A DNA stretch of 64,000 nt, taken from positions 62,001 through 126,000 of the forward strand of contig NZ_JAGEOJ010000003.1 in the NCBI RefSeq assembly GCF_017573505.1, in the 5' to 3' direction. Below the pieces are notes generated by a model that did no database searches, had not been told where the DNA came from, and saw only the letters and a program-made list of their open reading frames with translations. A program made the translations under genes and the position numbers. Below, piece after piece: positions 10,070 to 18,737 of this stretch (positions within the stretch are counted from its first letter, which is position 1; each line of letters opens with the position of its first letter). Source of the stretch: Actinomadura barringtoniae. GTDB lineage: Bacteria; Actinomycetota; Actinomycetes; Streptosporangiales; Streptosporangiaceae.

Positions 10070-10519
10070 TCAGTACCAGTTACGCGCGTTCGAGTGCGAC
10101 AGCGCGCGGCACGGGGTGCCGTAGCGGCCCTTGATGTACCGAAGGCCCCACTTGATCTGGGTCTTGGGGTTCGTACGCCAGTCCTTGCCGGCGCTGCGCA
10201 TCTTGCGGCCGGGCAGGGCCTGCGGGATGCCGTACGCGCCGGAGGCGTTGCCGGCCTTCTGGTTCCAGTGGCTCTCGCGGTTCCAGAGCTTCACCAGGCA
10301 CTTGAACTGCCGGGTGGACCAGCCGCGCTTCTTCACCATCGGCTTGGCGATCGCCTGGTTCCGCTTGGCGCGCGACTTCTTCTTGTGGGCCTTCGCCTTC
10401 ACGGCGACGGCCTGGGTCGGAGCTGCGGCCTGAGCCGGGATCGCCTCGGCTGCGACGCCGAACGACAGCGTGGCGGCGAGAGCGAGCGCGGCGGAACGAC
10501 GGAGGGACGTGCGGACCAA
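10070..10519 (-). CDS. Secreted transglycosylase-like protein (small paralogue 2)
   Basis: The best start is TTG at 10519 with GAAAGG six bases upstream, giving 149 residues; the longer open frame is arginine- and proline-rich and has no signal peptide. Residues 1-30 form a signal peptide ending near AQA-A. A short Lys-rich segment (KAKAHKKKSRAKRN) follows, which may hold the protein to wall polymers, then the transglycosylase-like domain with QFKCLVKLWNRESHWN (likely catalytic Glu) and GIPQALPGRKM, ending NWY. It is close in sequence to the neighbour at 9382 and to the C-terminus of the 11229 protein. A terminator with a T-tract lies 50 bases downstream. Confidence 0.88.
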   Translation of the reverse strand: MVRTSLRRSAALALAATLSFGVAAEAIPAQAAAPTQAVAVKAKAHKKKSRAKRNQAIAKPMVKKRGWSTRQFKCLVKLWNRESHWNQKAGNASGAYGIPQALPGRKMRSAGKDWRTNPKTQIKWGLRYIKGRYGTPCRALSHSNARNWY

Positions 10520-10972
10520 AACAGACCTTTCATCATGTCGGGCGAGCCGGTCGGCCCGACGGGTTCCACCTCGTTCGGTGCGGCCTCGCGGCGACCGCGG
10601 CTCCGAACTGCGAGCCGCCGACCGTCGCGGGGCGACCGGGCACCGGATACGTCCGGGGGGACGTGGGCACGTACAGGCGTCGTCCGGCGCGCGGACGAGG
10701 GGCCTGAACGGTTTCCGAGGTGATGGCGGACGGCGCTGATCGCCTGGGTTCCGCCGGAGATGTAGGCGTGCGGCGCGTCCTGTGCGCCGAGCCGGGTTGT
10801 GGGCCATGTGCGGCCGGCCGCGTCATCGCGGCTTCGTTCGCCTCGCGAGTGGTGTCTCGCGGACTGCGGACGTCGGTGCGTCCTTCCCGAACGGTCCGTG
10901 GCACGGAACGTTCGGAAACCTGGGTGGTCGGGCGGCAGCCTGGATGGCTACGGCCTGGAACCGTGCGGCTGC

Positions 10973-11080
10973 GAGCCTGGAGCGGCTCACCGGCCTCGAA
11001 CGGCTCGTGAGCCTGGAGCGGCTCACTCGCCTATGGCGCCTCGCGGGCCTGGAGCGGCTCACGGGCTTGTGGCGGCTCGC
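10973..11080. repeat. Intergenic minisatellite, six 18-bp units
   Basis: Six consecutive 18-base units follow the pattern GAGCCTGGAGCGGCTCAC, with more degenerate units just before. It fills part of the 709-base gap (10520-11228) between two minus-strand transglycosylase genes. No gene is supported in this gap: the plus-strand frame through it translates as monotonous LERLTG-like repeats and then runs antisense to the 11229 gene. Confidence 0.9.
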
Positions 11081-11228
11081 GGGGCCTGGGTGGCCCCCGA
11101 GCGGCATGGGGTCGAACGGTCTGGCGGCCTACCAGGGCTCTGGTCGGGCTGGCGCGTTAGTCAGGCTGACGCCTTGGTCGGCCTCGCGCCTCGGTCCAGT
11201 GCCCTGGTCGGCCTCTACCGGAGTCGGC

Positions 11229-12401
11229 CTAGTACCAGCCGGAGGACTGGGAGTGCGACCAGGCACCGCAAGGCGTGCCGTAGCGGCCCTTGATGTAGCC
11301 GAGACCCCACTTGATCTGGGTCGTGGCGTTGTTGCGCCAGTCAGGACCGGCGCTGGCCATCTTGGAGCCGGGCAGGGCCTGCGGGATGCCGTAGGCGCCG
11401 GACGGGTTCGCCGCGTGGGTGTTCCAGTGGCTTTCCTTGTTCCACAGGGACACCAGGCAGCTGAACTGGCCCTTGCCGCCGGCACCGTAGCTGGACAGGA
11501 GGCCCTTGGCGATGCGCTGCGCCTCGCTCGCGGGCACCGGGTCACCGGACGGGATGCCGGAGCCGCCGCCGCTGCCGTCGGGCGTCTTGGTCGGGAGGGG
11601 CTTGCCCTTGGCGTGCAGCGTCGGCGCCTTGCCGGAGCCGCCGCGGGTGGCGCGGGACGCACGGTCGAGGGCCTGCTTGCGGCGCTGCGCCTCCAGGGCC
11701 TGCACGTCGACCTTGGGGGCCGCCGCGTCCGCGAGGGGCGCGGCGCTGGTGCTCGGGCTCGCCGTGGCGTTGCCCGAGTCGGAACCGTCGGAGCCGGTCA
11801 GCGCGAACGCCGCGGCACCGCCGCCACCGAGCACCACGACGGCGCCCGCGGCGACGGCGGCGACCTTCAGGCCGACGCCGGACGGGAGGTTCAGGCGGCG
11901 CGGGGCGTTGCCGCCGCGGCCGGAGATCTCATCGCGCGGCCGCATCGGGCCGGCGGGGAAGGGCTCGCCCGGGGCGACCTGGGTCTCGCCGGGGCCCGCG
12001 AACGCGTCGCCCTCGGGGGCGTGCATGTCGCTCTGAGCGCCGAACGACTCGCCCTGGGGACCGAACGCGTCGCCCTGAGGGGCGTACGGGTCTCCCTGGG
12101 GACCGAACGGGTCGCCCGGAGGGGCGTAGGGGTCTCCGGGACCGTACGGGTCACCGGGAGTGCCAGGGGCGCCGGGCTCACCGCCGGGGACGGGCGGCAT
12201 GCCCGCGGTGTCGCCGGCCGCAGGGGCGCCGGGGTCACCGAACGATCCGGGGGCGGCGTGCGAGGCGCCGGCGACCCTGATGTCCTCCTCGTGGGGGAAG
12301 CCTGGGCCCGTCATGCCGGGACCCTGGCCGTCCGAGGACTCCTGGGGGCCGAAGTTCTGTCGATCGTCTCGCCTAGGGGACCAGGGGTGGTCACCGTTCA
12401 A
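11229..12401 (-). CDS. Membrane-anchored transglycosylase-like protein with a proline-rich cytosolic tail
   Basis: The TTG at 12401 is chosen because GAAGGA lies five bases before it; it gives 390 residues. The first 160 residues are cytosolic and low-complexity, with repeated GDPYGP / GDPFGPQ-like units. A transmembrane helix (about 180-202, VAAVAAGAVVVLGGGGAAAF) leads to a Ser/Pro/Lys linker outside the cell. The final 80 residues are a transglycosylase-like domain with LVSLWNKESHWN (likely catalytic Glu), GIPQALPGSKMASAG and a terminal GWY. It is the full-length member of the three-gene family here; the others have only the secreted domain. A CRP-like site and a TTGACA box lie 240-330 bases upstream, implying a long 5' leader. 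Confidence 0.88.
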   Translation of the reverse strand: MNGDHPWSPRRDDRQNFGPQESSDGQGPGMTGPGFPHEEDIRVAGASHAAPGSFGDPGAPAAGDTAGMPPVPGGEPGAPGTPGDPYGPGDPYAPPGDPFGPQGDPYAPQGDAFGPQGESFGAQSDMHAPEGDAFAGPGETQVAPGEPFPAGPMRPRDEISGRGGNAPRRLNLPSGVGLKVAAVAAGAVVVLGGGGAAAFALTGSDGSDSGNATASPSTSAAPLADAAAPKVDVQALEAQRRKQALDRASRATRGGSGKAPTLHAKGKPLPTKTPDGSGGGSGIPSGDPVPASEAQRIAKGLLSSYGAGGKGQFSCLVSLWNKESHWNTHAANPSGAYGIPQALPGSKMASAGPDWRNNATTQIKWGLGYIKGRYGTPCGAWSHSQSSGWY

Positions 12402-12642
12402 GGCGGTCCTTCCGACGGTCGAGCGCGCATGGACACGCGCCCGAGGTGCCTCCACCCCCTGCTCGTCCTCCGCCGGCTGTGAACGGATCCGAACCTGAAG
12501 CGAGGCAGGCTCACCGAGGCGCGTTCGAGGGGATGCCCTGGCGTGCCAACACCGCTCTGGGGGTGCTTACGAGGAGACACAATGCCCGAGATCGAGGAGT
12601 GCTCCGCAACCAAAACGAGACAAATGCTGTTGGTGTGGCGTT

Positions 12643-12648
12643 TGTCAA
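12643..12648 (-). promoter_or_regulatory. Candidate -35 box (TTGACA) for the anchored transglycosylase
   Basis: An exact TTGACA on the minus strand is followed after 17 bases by ATTTGT, a weak -10. If used, transcription would begin near 12612 and leave a leader of about 210 bases. The gap 12402-12863 holds no supported gene: only this promoter region, the CRP-like site and the phoH terminator. Confidence 0.4.
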
Positions 12649-12711
12649 CTCGTCGCAAAGGGACGTCAAACCGCTGCCAGACCTGGGAATCCTTATGCGT
12701 GGCTTAGGTTG

Positions 12712-12727
12712 TGTGACCTTCATCACA
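12712..12727. promoter_or_regulatory. CRP-family consensus site TGTGA-N6-TCACA
   Basis: The 16 bases match the CRP/GlxR half-site consensus exactly on both arms. The centre is about 107 bases upstream of the predicted start of transcription of the transglycosylase gene. Muralytic rpf-type genes are CRP/GlxR targets in mycobacteria and corynebacteria, which makes this a plausible functional site. Confidence 0.6.
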
Positions 12728-12761
12728 TTTCACTCCGCGATGGTTAAGGATCACACAAGGT

Positions 12762-12812
12762 GACGCCGTGACCATGGGATCCGGAGTGCCCGGAATCCAT
12801 GATCACGGCGTC
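12762..12812 (-). terminator. Terminator hairpin downstream of phoH
   Basis: GACGCCGTGA (12762-12771) pairs perfectly with TCACGGCGTC (12803-12812), and the stem continues inward with few mismatches (CATGG with CCATG, CCGG with CCGG) to a short loop. It starts about 50 bases past the minus-strand stop at 12864. Confidence 0.85.
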
Positions 12813-12863
12813 CCGATGATCGTTTCAACCCATCGCCGAGCCGGCGCCGAGATCAGCCGCGGC

Positions 12864-14216
12864 TCACGCGCCGACGTCGCCGAGCATGTCGGTGACCAAG
12901 GCGGCGATCGGTGAACGTTCCGACCTGGTCAGGGTCACGTGGGCGAAGAGCGGATGTCCCTTCAAACGTTCCACAACCGCGGCGACGCCATCGTGGCGGC
13001 CGACGCGCAGGTTGTCCCGCTGGGCCACGTCGTGGGTGAGGACCACCCGCGAGCCCGCACCGATCCGCGACAGAACGGTGAGCAGCACGCCACGTTCGAG
13101 CGACTGCGCCTCGTCCACGATCACGAACGCGTCGTGCAGCGAACGGCCGCGGATGTGGGTCAGGGGCAGGACCTCCAGCATCCCCCGGTCCAGGACCTCG
13201 TCGATGACCTCCGGCGTCGTCACCGCCGAGAGCGTGTCGTAGACCGCCTGGGCCCAGGGCGACATCTTCTCGTTCTCCGAGCCGGGCAGGTAGCCCAGGT
13301 CCTGGCCGCCGACCGCGTACAGCGGCCGGAACACCACGACCTTGCGGTGCTGGCGGCGCTCCAGGACCGCCTCGAGCCCCGCGCAGAGCGCGAGCGCCGA
13401 CTTGCCGGTGCCGGCCCGCCCGCCGAGCGACACGATGCCGACGTCCTCGTCCATCAGCAGGTCCAGCGCGATCCGCTGCTCGGCCGACCGGCCGCGCAGC
13501 CCGAAGACCTCACGGTCGCCGCGCACCAGCCGTACGGACTTGTCGGGCAGCACCCGGCCGAGGGCCGAGCCGCGCTCCGACAGCAGCCGCAGACCCGTGT
13601 GGCAGGGCAGCTCGCGCGCCTCCTCCAGGTCGGTCTTGCCCTGCTCGAACAGTTCGTCGACACTGCCCGCGGGCACCTCCAGCTCCCGCATCCCGGTCCA
13701 GCCGGACTCCACGACCGCCAGCTCGGCCCGGTACTCCTCGGCCGACAGGCCGACCGCCGAGGCCTTGACGCGCATCGGCAGGTCCTTGGAGACCAGGACG
13801 ACGTCGCGTCCCTCCTTGGCCAGCCAGCTCGCCACCGAAAGGATCCGCGTGTCGTTGTCGCCCAGCCGGAAGCCGTCGGGCAGCACGCTCGGGTCCGAGT
13901 GGTTCAGCTCGACGCGCAGGGTGCCGCCCTGGTCGCCGAGCGGCAGCGCCTCGTCCAGCCGGCCGTGGTCCACCCGCAGGTCGTCGAGCAGACGCAGCGC
14001 CTGGCGGGCGAAGTAGCCGAGCTCCGGGTGGTGCCGCTTGGCCTCGAGTTCAGAGATGACGACGATGGGGAGTACGACCTCGTGCTCTGCGAACCGGGTC
14101 ATCGCCCCCGGGTCGGCGAGCAGGACGCTGGTGTCGAGGACGTACGTGCGCCGGTCCGTGCCTGTCGGCTCGGGGAGGCTCCCTGATTCGGGACGGCGCT
14201 GGGAGGTTGTGGCCAC
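12864..14216 (-). CDS. phoH2: PIN-PhoH fusion protein (PhoH2-type RNA helicase/ribonuclease)
   Basis: The 450-residue protein joins a PIN nuclease domain (residues about 25-150, YVLDTSVLL with D28, later acids in GDNDTRIL) to a PhoH ATPase (about 240-445). The ATPase has Walker [12 protein letters not shown] with K272 and a Walker B-like VIVDEAQ motif. In mycobacteria PhoH2 unwinds and cuts RNA, and is related to PIN toxin systems. No antitoxin-like small gene is visible immediately upstream. The neighbouring Z-prenyl transferase gene ends 70 bases upstream on the same strand, an arrangement close to Rv1086-Rv1095 as I recall it. Confidence 0.95.
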   Translation of the reverse strand: MATTSQRRPESGSLPEPTGTDRRTYVLDTSVLLADPGAMTRFAEHEVVLPIVVISELEAKRHHPELGYFARQALRLLDDLRVDHGRLDEALPLGDQGGTLRVELNHSDPSVLPDGFRLGDNDTRILSVASWLAKEGRDVVLVSKDLPMRVKASAVGLSAEEYRAELAVVESGWTGMRELEVPAGSVDELFEQGKTDLEEARELPCHTGLRLLSERGSALGRVLPDKSVRLVRGDREVFGLRGRSAEQRIALDLLMDEDVGIVSLGGRAGTGKSALALCAGLEAVLERRQHRKVVVFRPLYAVGGQDLGYLPGSENEKMSPWAQAVYDTLSAVTTPEVIDEVLDRGMLEVLPLTHIRGRSLHDAFVIVDEAQSLERGVLLTVLSRIGAGSRVVLTHDVAQRDNLRVGRHDGVAAVVERLKGHPLFAHVTLTRSERSPIAALVTDMLGDVGA

Positions 14217-14285
14217 TCGATCTCCCTGATCTGTGGGGAACTACCGGTGGCGCCGCGGTCCCTCGAGATCAGGAATGGGTGACCC

Positions 14286-15116
14286 TCAGGATCCGTAACG
14301 CCGGTGGCGCGCGGCATACGAGCGGAGCGCCCGCAGGAAGTCGACCTTGCGGAAGTCCGGCCAATGGACTTCGCAGAAGTAGAACTCCGAGTGGGCGCTC
14401 TGCCAGAGCATGAAGCCGGAGAGGCGCTGCTCCCCCGAGGTCCGGATGACCAGATCGGGGTCGGGCTGGCCGCGCGTGTAGAGATGCTCGGCGATGTGCT
14501 CAACGTCGAGGACCTCGGCGAGTTCCTCGATGCTGGTGCCTTTACCCGCCTGCTCGAGGAGCAGTGAGCGCACCGCATCAGCGATCTCACGCCTACCTCC
14601 ATACCCAACCGCGACGTTCACAATCAGCCCGGGAGCGCCAGATGTTGCTTCACCGGCATCTTTGAGGACACGGGCGGTTTTGTCCGGAAGCAGGTCGAGT
14701 GCGCCGACGGGCTTCACGTGCCATCCGTCGGCTGCCAGGTTGCGCACGGTCTTCTCGATGATCGCCAGCAGCGGGTCGAGTTCCTTGGCGGGCCGGCTGA
14801 GGTTGTCGGTGGACAGCAGCCACAGCGTGACCACCTCGACGTCGGCCTCGGTGGCCCAGTGCAGCAGTTCGGAGATCTTGTCGGCGCCGTGCTGGTGGCC
14901 GGTGTTGACGTCGGCCATCCCCATGGACCGCGCCCAGCGCCGGTTGCCGTCCAGGATGACGCCGATGTGGCGCGGGGTGATGTCGGTCGGCAGCGACGCC
15001 TCGACGCGGTGCTCGTACGCCCGGTACGCCACGTCGCGGATCGCGCTGTAGGGGGCGCTGCGCTTGATGGCTCCGGCCACTCTCGCGGACCTGCCCATGC
15101 CACCCCGACCAGCCAT
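14286..15116 (-). CDS. uppS: Z-type isoprenyl diphosphate synthase
   Basis: This 276-residue cis-prenyl transferase condenses isopentenyl diphosphate in Z configuration to make short or long polyprenyl diphosphates for cell-wall carrier lipid. The signature ILDGNRRWAR with catalytic D56 is present, as are the RTSGEQRLSGFMLWQ and EFYF segments near the C-terminus. GGAGGGG eight bases before the ATG supports this start over the internal Met7. Genome context beside phoH2 resembles the mycobacterial Rv1086 (2Z,6E)-farnesyl diphosphate synthase rather than the decaprenyl synthase, so the exact chain length is uncertain. Confidence 0.92.
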   Translation of the reverse strand: MAGRGGMGRSARVAGAIKRSAPYSAIRDVAYRAYEHRVEASLPTDITPRHIGVILDGNRRWARSMGMADVNTGHQHGADKISELLHWATEADVEVVTLWLLSTDNLSRPAKELDPLLAIIEKTVRNLAADGWHVKPVGALDLLPDKTARVLKDAGEATSGAPGLIVNVAVGYGGRREIADAVRSLLLEQAGKGTSIEELAEVLDVEHIAEHLYTRGQPDPDLVIRTSGEQRLSGFMLWQSAHSEFYFCEVHWPDFRKVDFLRALRSYAARHRRYGS

Positions 15117-15223
15117 GTGGGCACCCCTCCGCGCAAACCGAGCCCTGATAGAACAACGCTCAATTATGGCCCGGAAGCGACGGTTGTCCCACCGTCTCGG
15201 CTATTTGACCTTCCTTCCAGGTC

Positions 15224-15766
15224 TTATTTCACCCTCCGGCCCAGAAGGTCCGCATAGCTGGCACCAGCCCGTTCGGCCTCAGCCAGGAGGTCACCCAGGA
15301 ACCCGAGAAGTTCAGACGACGTCAACATGGCCCGAACCCCCCGGCCACCCGCGCCCCACGCCTCGATCACGGCCCGCCGAGCCACACGCCACCGCCCGGT
15401 GGCCGACCCCTGCCCGCCCAGCCACACAGAAGACGTACGCAAAGCGCAACGCAACTCCCCCGTACTGGCCACATCCCCCCGGTCCCGATACCGGAACGAG
15501 AACAGCTCCGGATCCCGCGCCCCGCCAACAGGCTCAGGAAACCGATCGTCCGGATCGGGCCACACAGGGGTGTCCTCACCCCTGGCCGCCCTGACCCGCT
15601 CGGCCAGGTCGGCGAGAAAGTACCCGCACCGTTCCCCCACGGCACCGAACGAGTCACCGTCCCGGCGCAGCTCCAGGGTCACCTCGTAAGGCGTTCCACC
15701 CCGATCCAGGGACGCCACCGGCACCACCGCCAGCGAGGAGCCGTCAAGACAGCGAAGTCCACCCAC
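15224..15766 (-). CDS. Conserved-looking hypothetical protein
   Basis: The predicted protein is about 180 residues, soluble and mildly acidic, with no signal peptide or membrane helix. A central region reads FSFRYRDRGDVASTG and the C-terminal part is helical (SSELLGFLGDLLAEAERAGASYADLLGRR). I do not recognise a family. The GTG start at 15766 has no Shine-Dalgarno sequence and sits just downstream of a TTGACC box, so transcription from that box would force a later start (in-frame GTGs occur within the next 20 codons). Codon use fits real coding DNA in this frame. Confidence 0.6.
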   Translation of the reverse strand: MGGLRCLDGSSLAVVPVASLDRGGTPYEVTLELRRDGDSFGAVGERCGYFLADLAERVRAARGEDTPVWPDPDDRFPEPVGGARDPELFSFRYRDRGDVASTGELRCALRTSSVWLGGQGSATGRWRVARRAVIEAWGAGGRGVRAMLTSSELLGFLGDLLAEAERAGASYADLLGRRVK

Positions 15767-15855
15767 AGAGGCACATTAAGCCAGGTCAACCCCATGATCA
15801 CACCTAGCCCAACCCGAGATCACGTAATGATCGGGGCCGGGCTTGGTGGACGTTC

Positions 15856-16377
15856 TCAGGCCTGGGGGCCGGCGGCTCGGGCTCGTTCTACGTATTCGAG
15901 GGCGGTGCGGAGTTCGCCCAGCCATTCGTCGGTGTTCTTGCCCACCAGGCGGACGCACCAGGCGAGGGCGTCGCTGCGGCTGCGGGCGACGCCGGCGTCG
16001 ACGAGGGTGTCGAGGACGCGGCGCTCGGGCTGGCGGAGGCGGGTCATGACCGGCACCGAGAGGGTGGTGAACATCTCCTTCTGGTCGGCGCACTCGACGC
16101 CCCAGGAGACCTTGTGGCCGAAGCGGTGCTCGGCTTCGCGGGCGATGGCGATGCGCTGGTCGCGGGTGTCCTCGCGGAAGCGCTGGATGTGGCCGGCCAC
16201 GGCGGCGGCCTTCTCGTTGTCCGAGGCCTCGTCGGCGTGGGAAGGCTCGGGGAGGCGGCCGATGACGCTGACCTCCTCGCGGTCGAGGACGACCTCGGGA
16301 GATCCCTCGAACCAACCCTCGGGCAGCCGGCCGGAGAACCAGCCGCGCACCTTCTCCGCTGCTTCGTTCGTACTCAT
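15856..16377 (-). CDS. Hypothetical soluble protein with a helical C-terminal domain
   Basis: The ATG at 16377 gives 173 residues beginning MSTNEAAEKVRGWF; an upstream in-frame ATG reaches into the promoter region and is less likely. The N-terminal half contains WFEGSPEVVLDREEVSVIGRLPEP, part of which looks like beta structure. The C-terminal half (ERRVLDTLVDAGVARSRSDA and after) has the spacing of a ribbon-helix-helix-like or short helical regulatory domain. It has no membrane segment. It is divergent from an MFS efflux gene with a shared 116-base control region. The function is unknown. Confidence 0.65.
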   Translation of the reverse strand: MSTNEAAEKVRGWFSGRLPEGWFEGSPEVVLDREEVSVIGRLPEPSHADEASDNEKAAAVAGHIQRFREDTRDQRIAIAREAEHRFGHKVSWGVECADQKEMFTTLSVPVMTRLRQPERRVLDTLVDAGVARSRSDALAWCVRLVGKNTDEWLGELRTALEYVERARAAGPQA

Positions 16378-16416
16378 GTAATCAAAATTACAGGGTTGGG
16401 GTCGCCCGCGTCGAGA

Positions 16417-16460
16417 GTGAGGGTGTATTGACACTCACCTTCTTTTGAGAGTTACTGTCA
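16417..16460. promoter_or_regulatory. Overlapping dyads and TTGACA in the divergent promoter of the MFS gene
   Basis: GTGAG (16417) mirrors CTCAC ending at 16438, and a second, longer imperfect dyad runs from TGACA (16429) to TGTCA (16460). TTGACA at 16428-16433 lies in the overlap. This is a good candidate operator for the TetR repressor encoded after the MFS gene. Confidence 0.55.
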
Positions 16461-16493
16461 TTTGGTTGACGGACTCAATAGGAGGTGACCGTC

Positions 16494-18035
16494 ATGTCGA
16501 TGGCGGGCTCGAGGCGTTGGTGGGGGCTGGGCGCGCTGGCGGTCAGCATGCTGGCGCTCGGTTTCGACCTGACGATCCTGAACGTGGCGCTGGCGACCCT
16601 GTCGGAGGACCTGCACGCCAGCACCAGCCAGCTGCAGTGGACCGTGGACTCCTACGTGCTGGTGTTCGCCGCGCTGCTGATGCCGGCGGGGCTGCTCGGC
16701 GACCGGTTCGGGCGCAAGAGGCTGCTGCTGATCGGCATGGTGATCTTCGGGGCGGCGTCGCTGGCGGGGGCGTTCGCGAGCGGGCCGGCGGGCGTGATCG
16801 TGGCGCGTACGTTCATGGGCATCGGCGCGGGGATCATGATGCCGCTGTCCATGTCGATCCTGCCGTCGATCTTCCCGCCGGAGGAGCGCACGCGGGCGGT
16901 GGCGGTGTGGTCGTCGTCGATGGCGCTCGGCCTGCCGCTCGGGCCGCTGCTCGGCGGCTGGCTGCTGGAGCACTACTGGTGGGGCTCGATCTTCCTGATC
17001 AACGTGCCGGTGGTGGCGGTCGGCGCGATCGCCGTGGCGCTGCTGCTGCCCGAGTCCCGCGACGCCGCGGCGCCGCGCGTGGACTTCCTCGGCGCGCTGC
17101 TGTCGATGGGCGGGCTCACGGCCCTGGTGTACGGGGTGACCGAGGCACCGGCGGACGGCTGGACCGACCCGGTGATCCTGGCCTCGCTCGGCGGGAGCCT
17201 CGCGCTGCTGGCCGCGTTCGTGCTGTGGGAACGGCGCCTCACGCAGCCGATGATGGACGTGCGGCTGTTCCATGACGCCGCGTTCACCTGGGCCGTGGTC
17301 GCCGGAACCCTCGGAACGCTGGTCATGTCGGGCGCGCTGTTCGTGCTGCCGCAATACCTGCAGGTCATCCAGGGCAACGGCGTGTTCGGCACGGGGCTTC
17401 GGCTGATCCCGATGCTGCTCGGCCTCATGGTGGGCGGGCTGGCGATCGACCGGCTCGTTCCGCGCACCGGGCACAAGCCGGTCATCGTGACCGGGCTGTT
17501 CCTGCTCGCCGCGGGCGTCGGCTGGGGTGCGCTCACCGAGGTCGGCGACGGCTACTCCACGACCGCGACGTGGCTCAGCGTCGTCGGTCTCGGCATCGGC
17601 CTGTCGATGATCCCCGCGATGGACGTCGTTCTGTCGCGGCTGCCGGAGGACCAGGCGGGGCGGGGCTCGGGCCTGGTGCAGACGCTCCGGCAGACCGGCG
17701 CCGCGCTCGGCATCGCCGGGCTGGGCAGCCTGCTGTCGACGGTCTACCGCGACAAGGTCGAGGTCGCCGGACTGCCCGGGAACGCGGCGGACGGCGCCCG
17801 CGACTCGATCGGCGTCGCCGCCAAGGTGTCGGGGCAGCTGCACGACGCGAACCTGCTGGCCTCCGCGCAGCACGCCTACGTGCAGGGAATGGACGCCGTT
17901 CTGGCCGTCTGCGCCGTCGGGGCAACGGTCGTCGCGGTGCTGGTCTGGATCTTCCAGCCGCGCCCGCCCCGGCCCGAACGTGCGCAGGACAACGTCGATA
18001 GCCCAGAATCGGACCATGAGCACGTCGCTTCCTGA
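16494..18035 (+). CDS. MFS drug efflux transporter, DHA2/EmrB-QacA family (14 TM)
   Basis: The protein has 513 residues, about 14 membrane helices and motif A (LLGDRFGRKRLLL) after helix 2. It would export drugs or toxic metabolites from the cytosol in exchange for protons. AGGAGG lies eight bases before the ATG at 16494; the GTG three codons earlier overlaps that site. The last 20 bases overlap the start of the TetR gene, so the pump and its probable repressor share an mRNA. The upstream dyads would give autoregulation. The helix-2 to helix-3 region and PQYLQVIQG segment are typical of the family. Confidence 0.92.
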   Translation: MSMAGSRRWWGLGALAVSMLALGFDLTILNVALATLSEDLHASTSQLQWTVDSYVLVFAALLMPAGLLGDRFGRKRLLLIGMVIFGAASLAGAFASGPAGVIVARTFMGIGAGIMMPLSMSILPSIFPPEERTRAVAVWSSSMALGLPLGPLLGGWLLEHYWWGSIFLINVPVVAVGAIAVALLLPESRDAAAPRVDFLGALLSMGGLTALVYGVTEAPADGWTDPVILASLGGSLALLAAFVLWERRLTQPMMDVRLFHDAAFTWAVVAGTLGTLVMSGALFVLPQYLQVIQGNGVFGTGLRLIPMLLGLMVGGLAIDRLVPRTGHKPVIVTGLFLLAAGVGWGALTEVGDGYSTTATWLSVVGLGIGLSMIPAMDVVLSRLPEDQAGRGSGLVQTLRQTGAALGIAGLGSLLSTVYRDKVEVAGLPGNAADGARDSIGVAAKVSGQLHDANLLASAQHAYVQGMDAVLAVCAVGATVVAVLVWIFQPRPPRPERAQDNVDSPESDHEHVAS

Positions 18036-18657
18036 GCATCTCATCGACCGTCTCGACCAACGGTTGGAGCGGCTGCCGCTCCGGGAGCGCAAGAAGCTGA
18101 AGACCCGGAGGGCGATCCAGGACCACGCCCTCCGGCTCTTCGGCGAGCGGGGCTACGACGAGACCACGGTCGAGCAGATCGCGGAGGCCGCGGAGATCTC
18201 GCCCAGCACGTTCTTCCGCTACTTCCCGACCAAGGAAGACGTCGTCGTCACCGACGAGTACGACCCGATCATGGCCGAGGTGTTCCGCTCCCAGCCGGCC
18301 GAACTGACCCCGATCCAGGCCCTCCGGACGACGCTGGGCGACCTGCTCCCGTACATGTTCGCGACCGACATGGAAGTCGTCATGACGCGGATGCGGCTGA
18401 CGACGACCGTTCCGGCGCTGCGCGCCCGCACGTTCGAGTCGCTGCGCGAGGGCACCCACCTGATCCTGAAGGAGGTTCTGGCCGAACGGACCGGCCGGAG
18501 CCAGGACGACCTCGACATCGACGCGCTCGCCTGGGCGGTCGTCGGCGTGCTCATGTCGGCGATGTACGCGTGGATGGACGGCAAAGTCCAGATCGAGGAG
18601 ATGCCGGACCTGATCGACCACAACCTGGAACTGCTGGAGTCCGGCTTCCCGCTCTGA
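18016..18657 (+). CDS. TetR-family repressor of the efflux gene
   Basis: The 213-residue protein has an N-terminal TetR helix-turn-helix (about residues 31-70, TTVEQIAEAAEISPSTFFRYF) after a basic KKLKTRRAIQ segment, and a helical ligand-binding C-terminus with GTHLILKEVL and ALAWAVVGVLMSAMYAW. The ATG at 18016 is inside the MFS gene by 20 bases. An upstream in-frame start would lengthen it but fits the family less well. It probably represses the MFS promoter through the dyads at 16417-16460. The order pump first, repressor second, is less common than a divergent pair. Confidence 0.9.
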   Translation: MSTSLPEHLIDRLDQRLERLPLRERKKLKTRRAIQDHALRLFGERGYDETTVEQIAEAAEISPSTFFRYFPTKEDVVVTDEYDPIMAEVFRSQPAELTPIQALRTTLGDLLPYMFATDMEVVMTRMRLTTTVPALRARTFESLREGTHLILKEVLAERTGRSQDDLDIDALAWAVVGVLMSAMYAWMDGKVQIEEMPDLIDHNLELLESGFPL

Positions 18658-18737
18658 CCCCGGCCGTTCTGAGCCCGACCGTGTCCAGCCCGGCCGTTCT
18701 GAGCCGGGCGCTCAGGCGTCGACGAACGCGAGGGCGG

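Noticed and set aside
10782..12482. 566-codon plus-strand open frame
   Set aside because: It runs across the minisatellite and antisense to the anchored transglycosylase, whose frame has a clear domain, membrane helix and ribosome site. The frame has no recognisable domain.
12398..12658. 86-codon minus-strand frame in the leader of the transglycosylase
   Set aside because: It has no ribosome site or domain and overlaps the predicted 5' leader and the start of the real gene.
12402..12711. c-di-AMP (ydaO-type) riboswitch in the leader of the anchored transglycosylase
   Set aside because: Such riboswitches often precede actinobacterial muralytic genes, but I could not find the conserved paired blocks by eye. 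A covariance-model search would decide.
16458..18092. 544-codon minus-strand open frame opposite the MFS gene
   Set aside because: It is Arg/His/Gln-rich shadow sequence of a well-supported membrane transporter.
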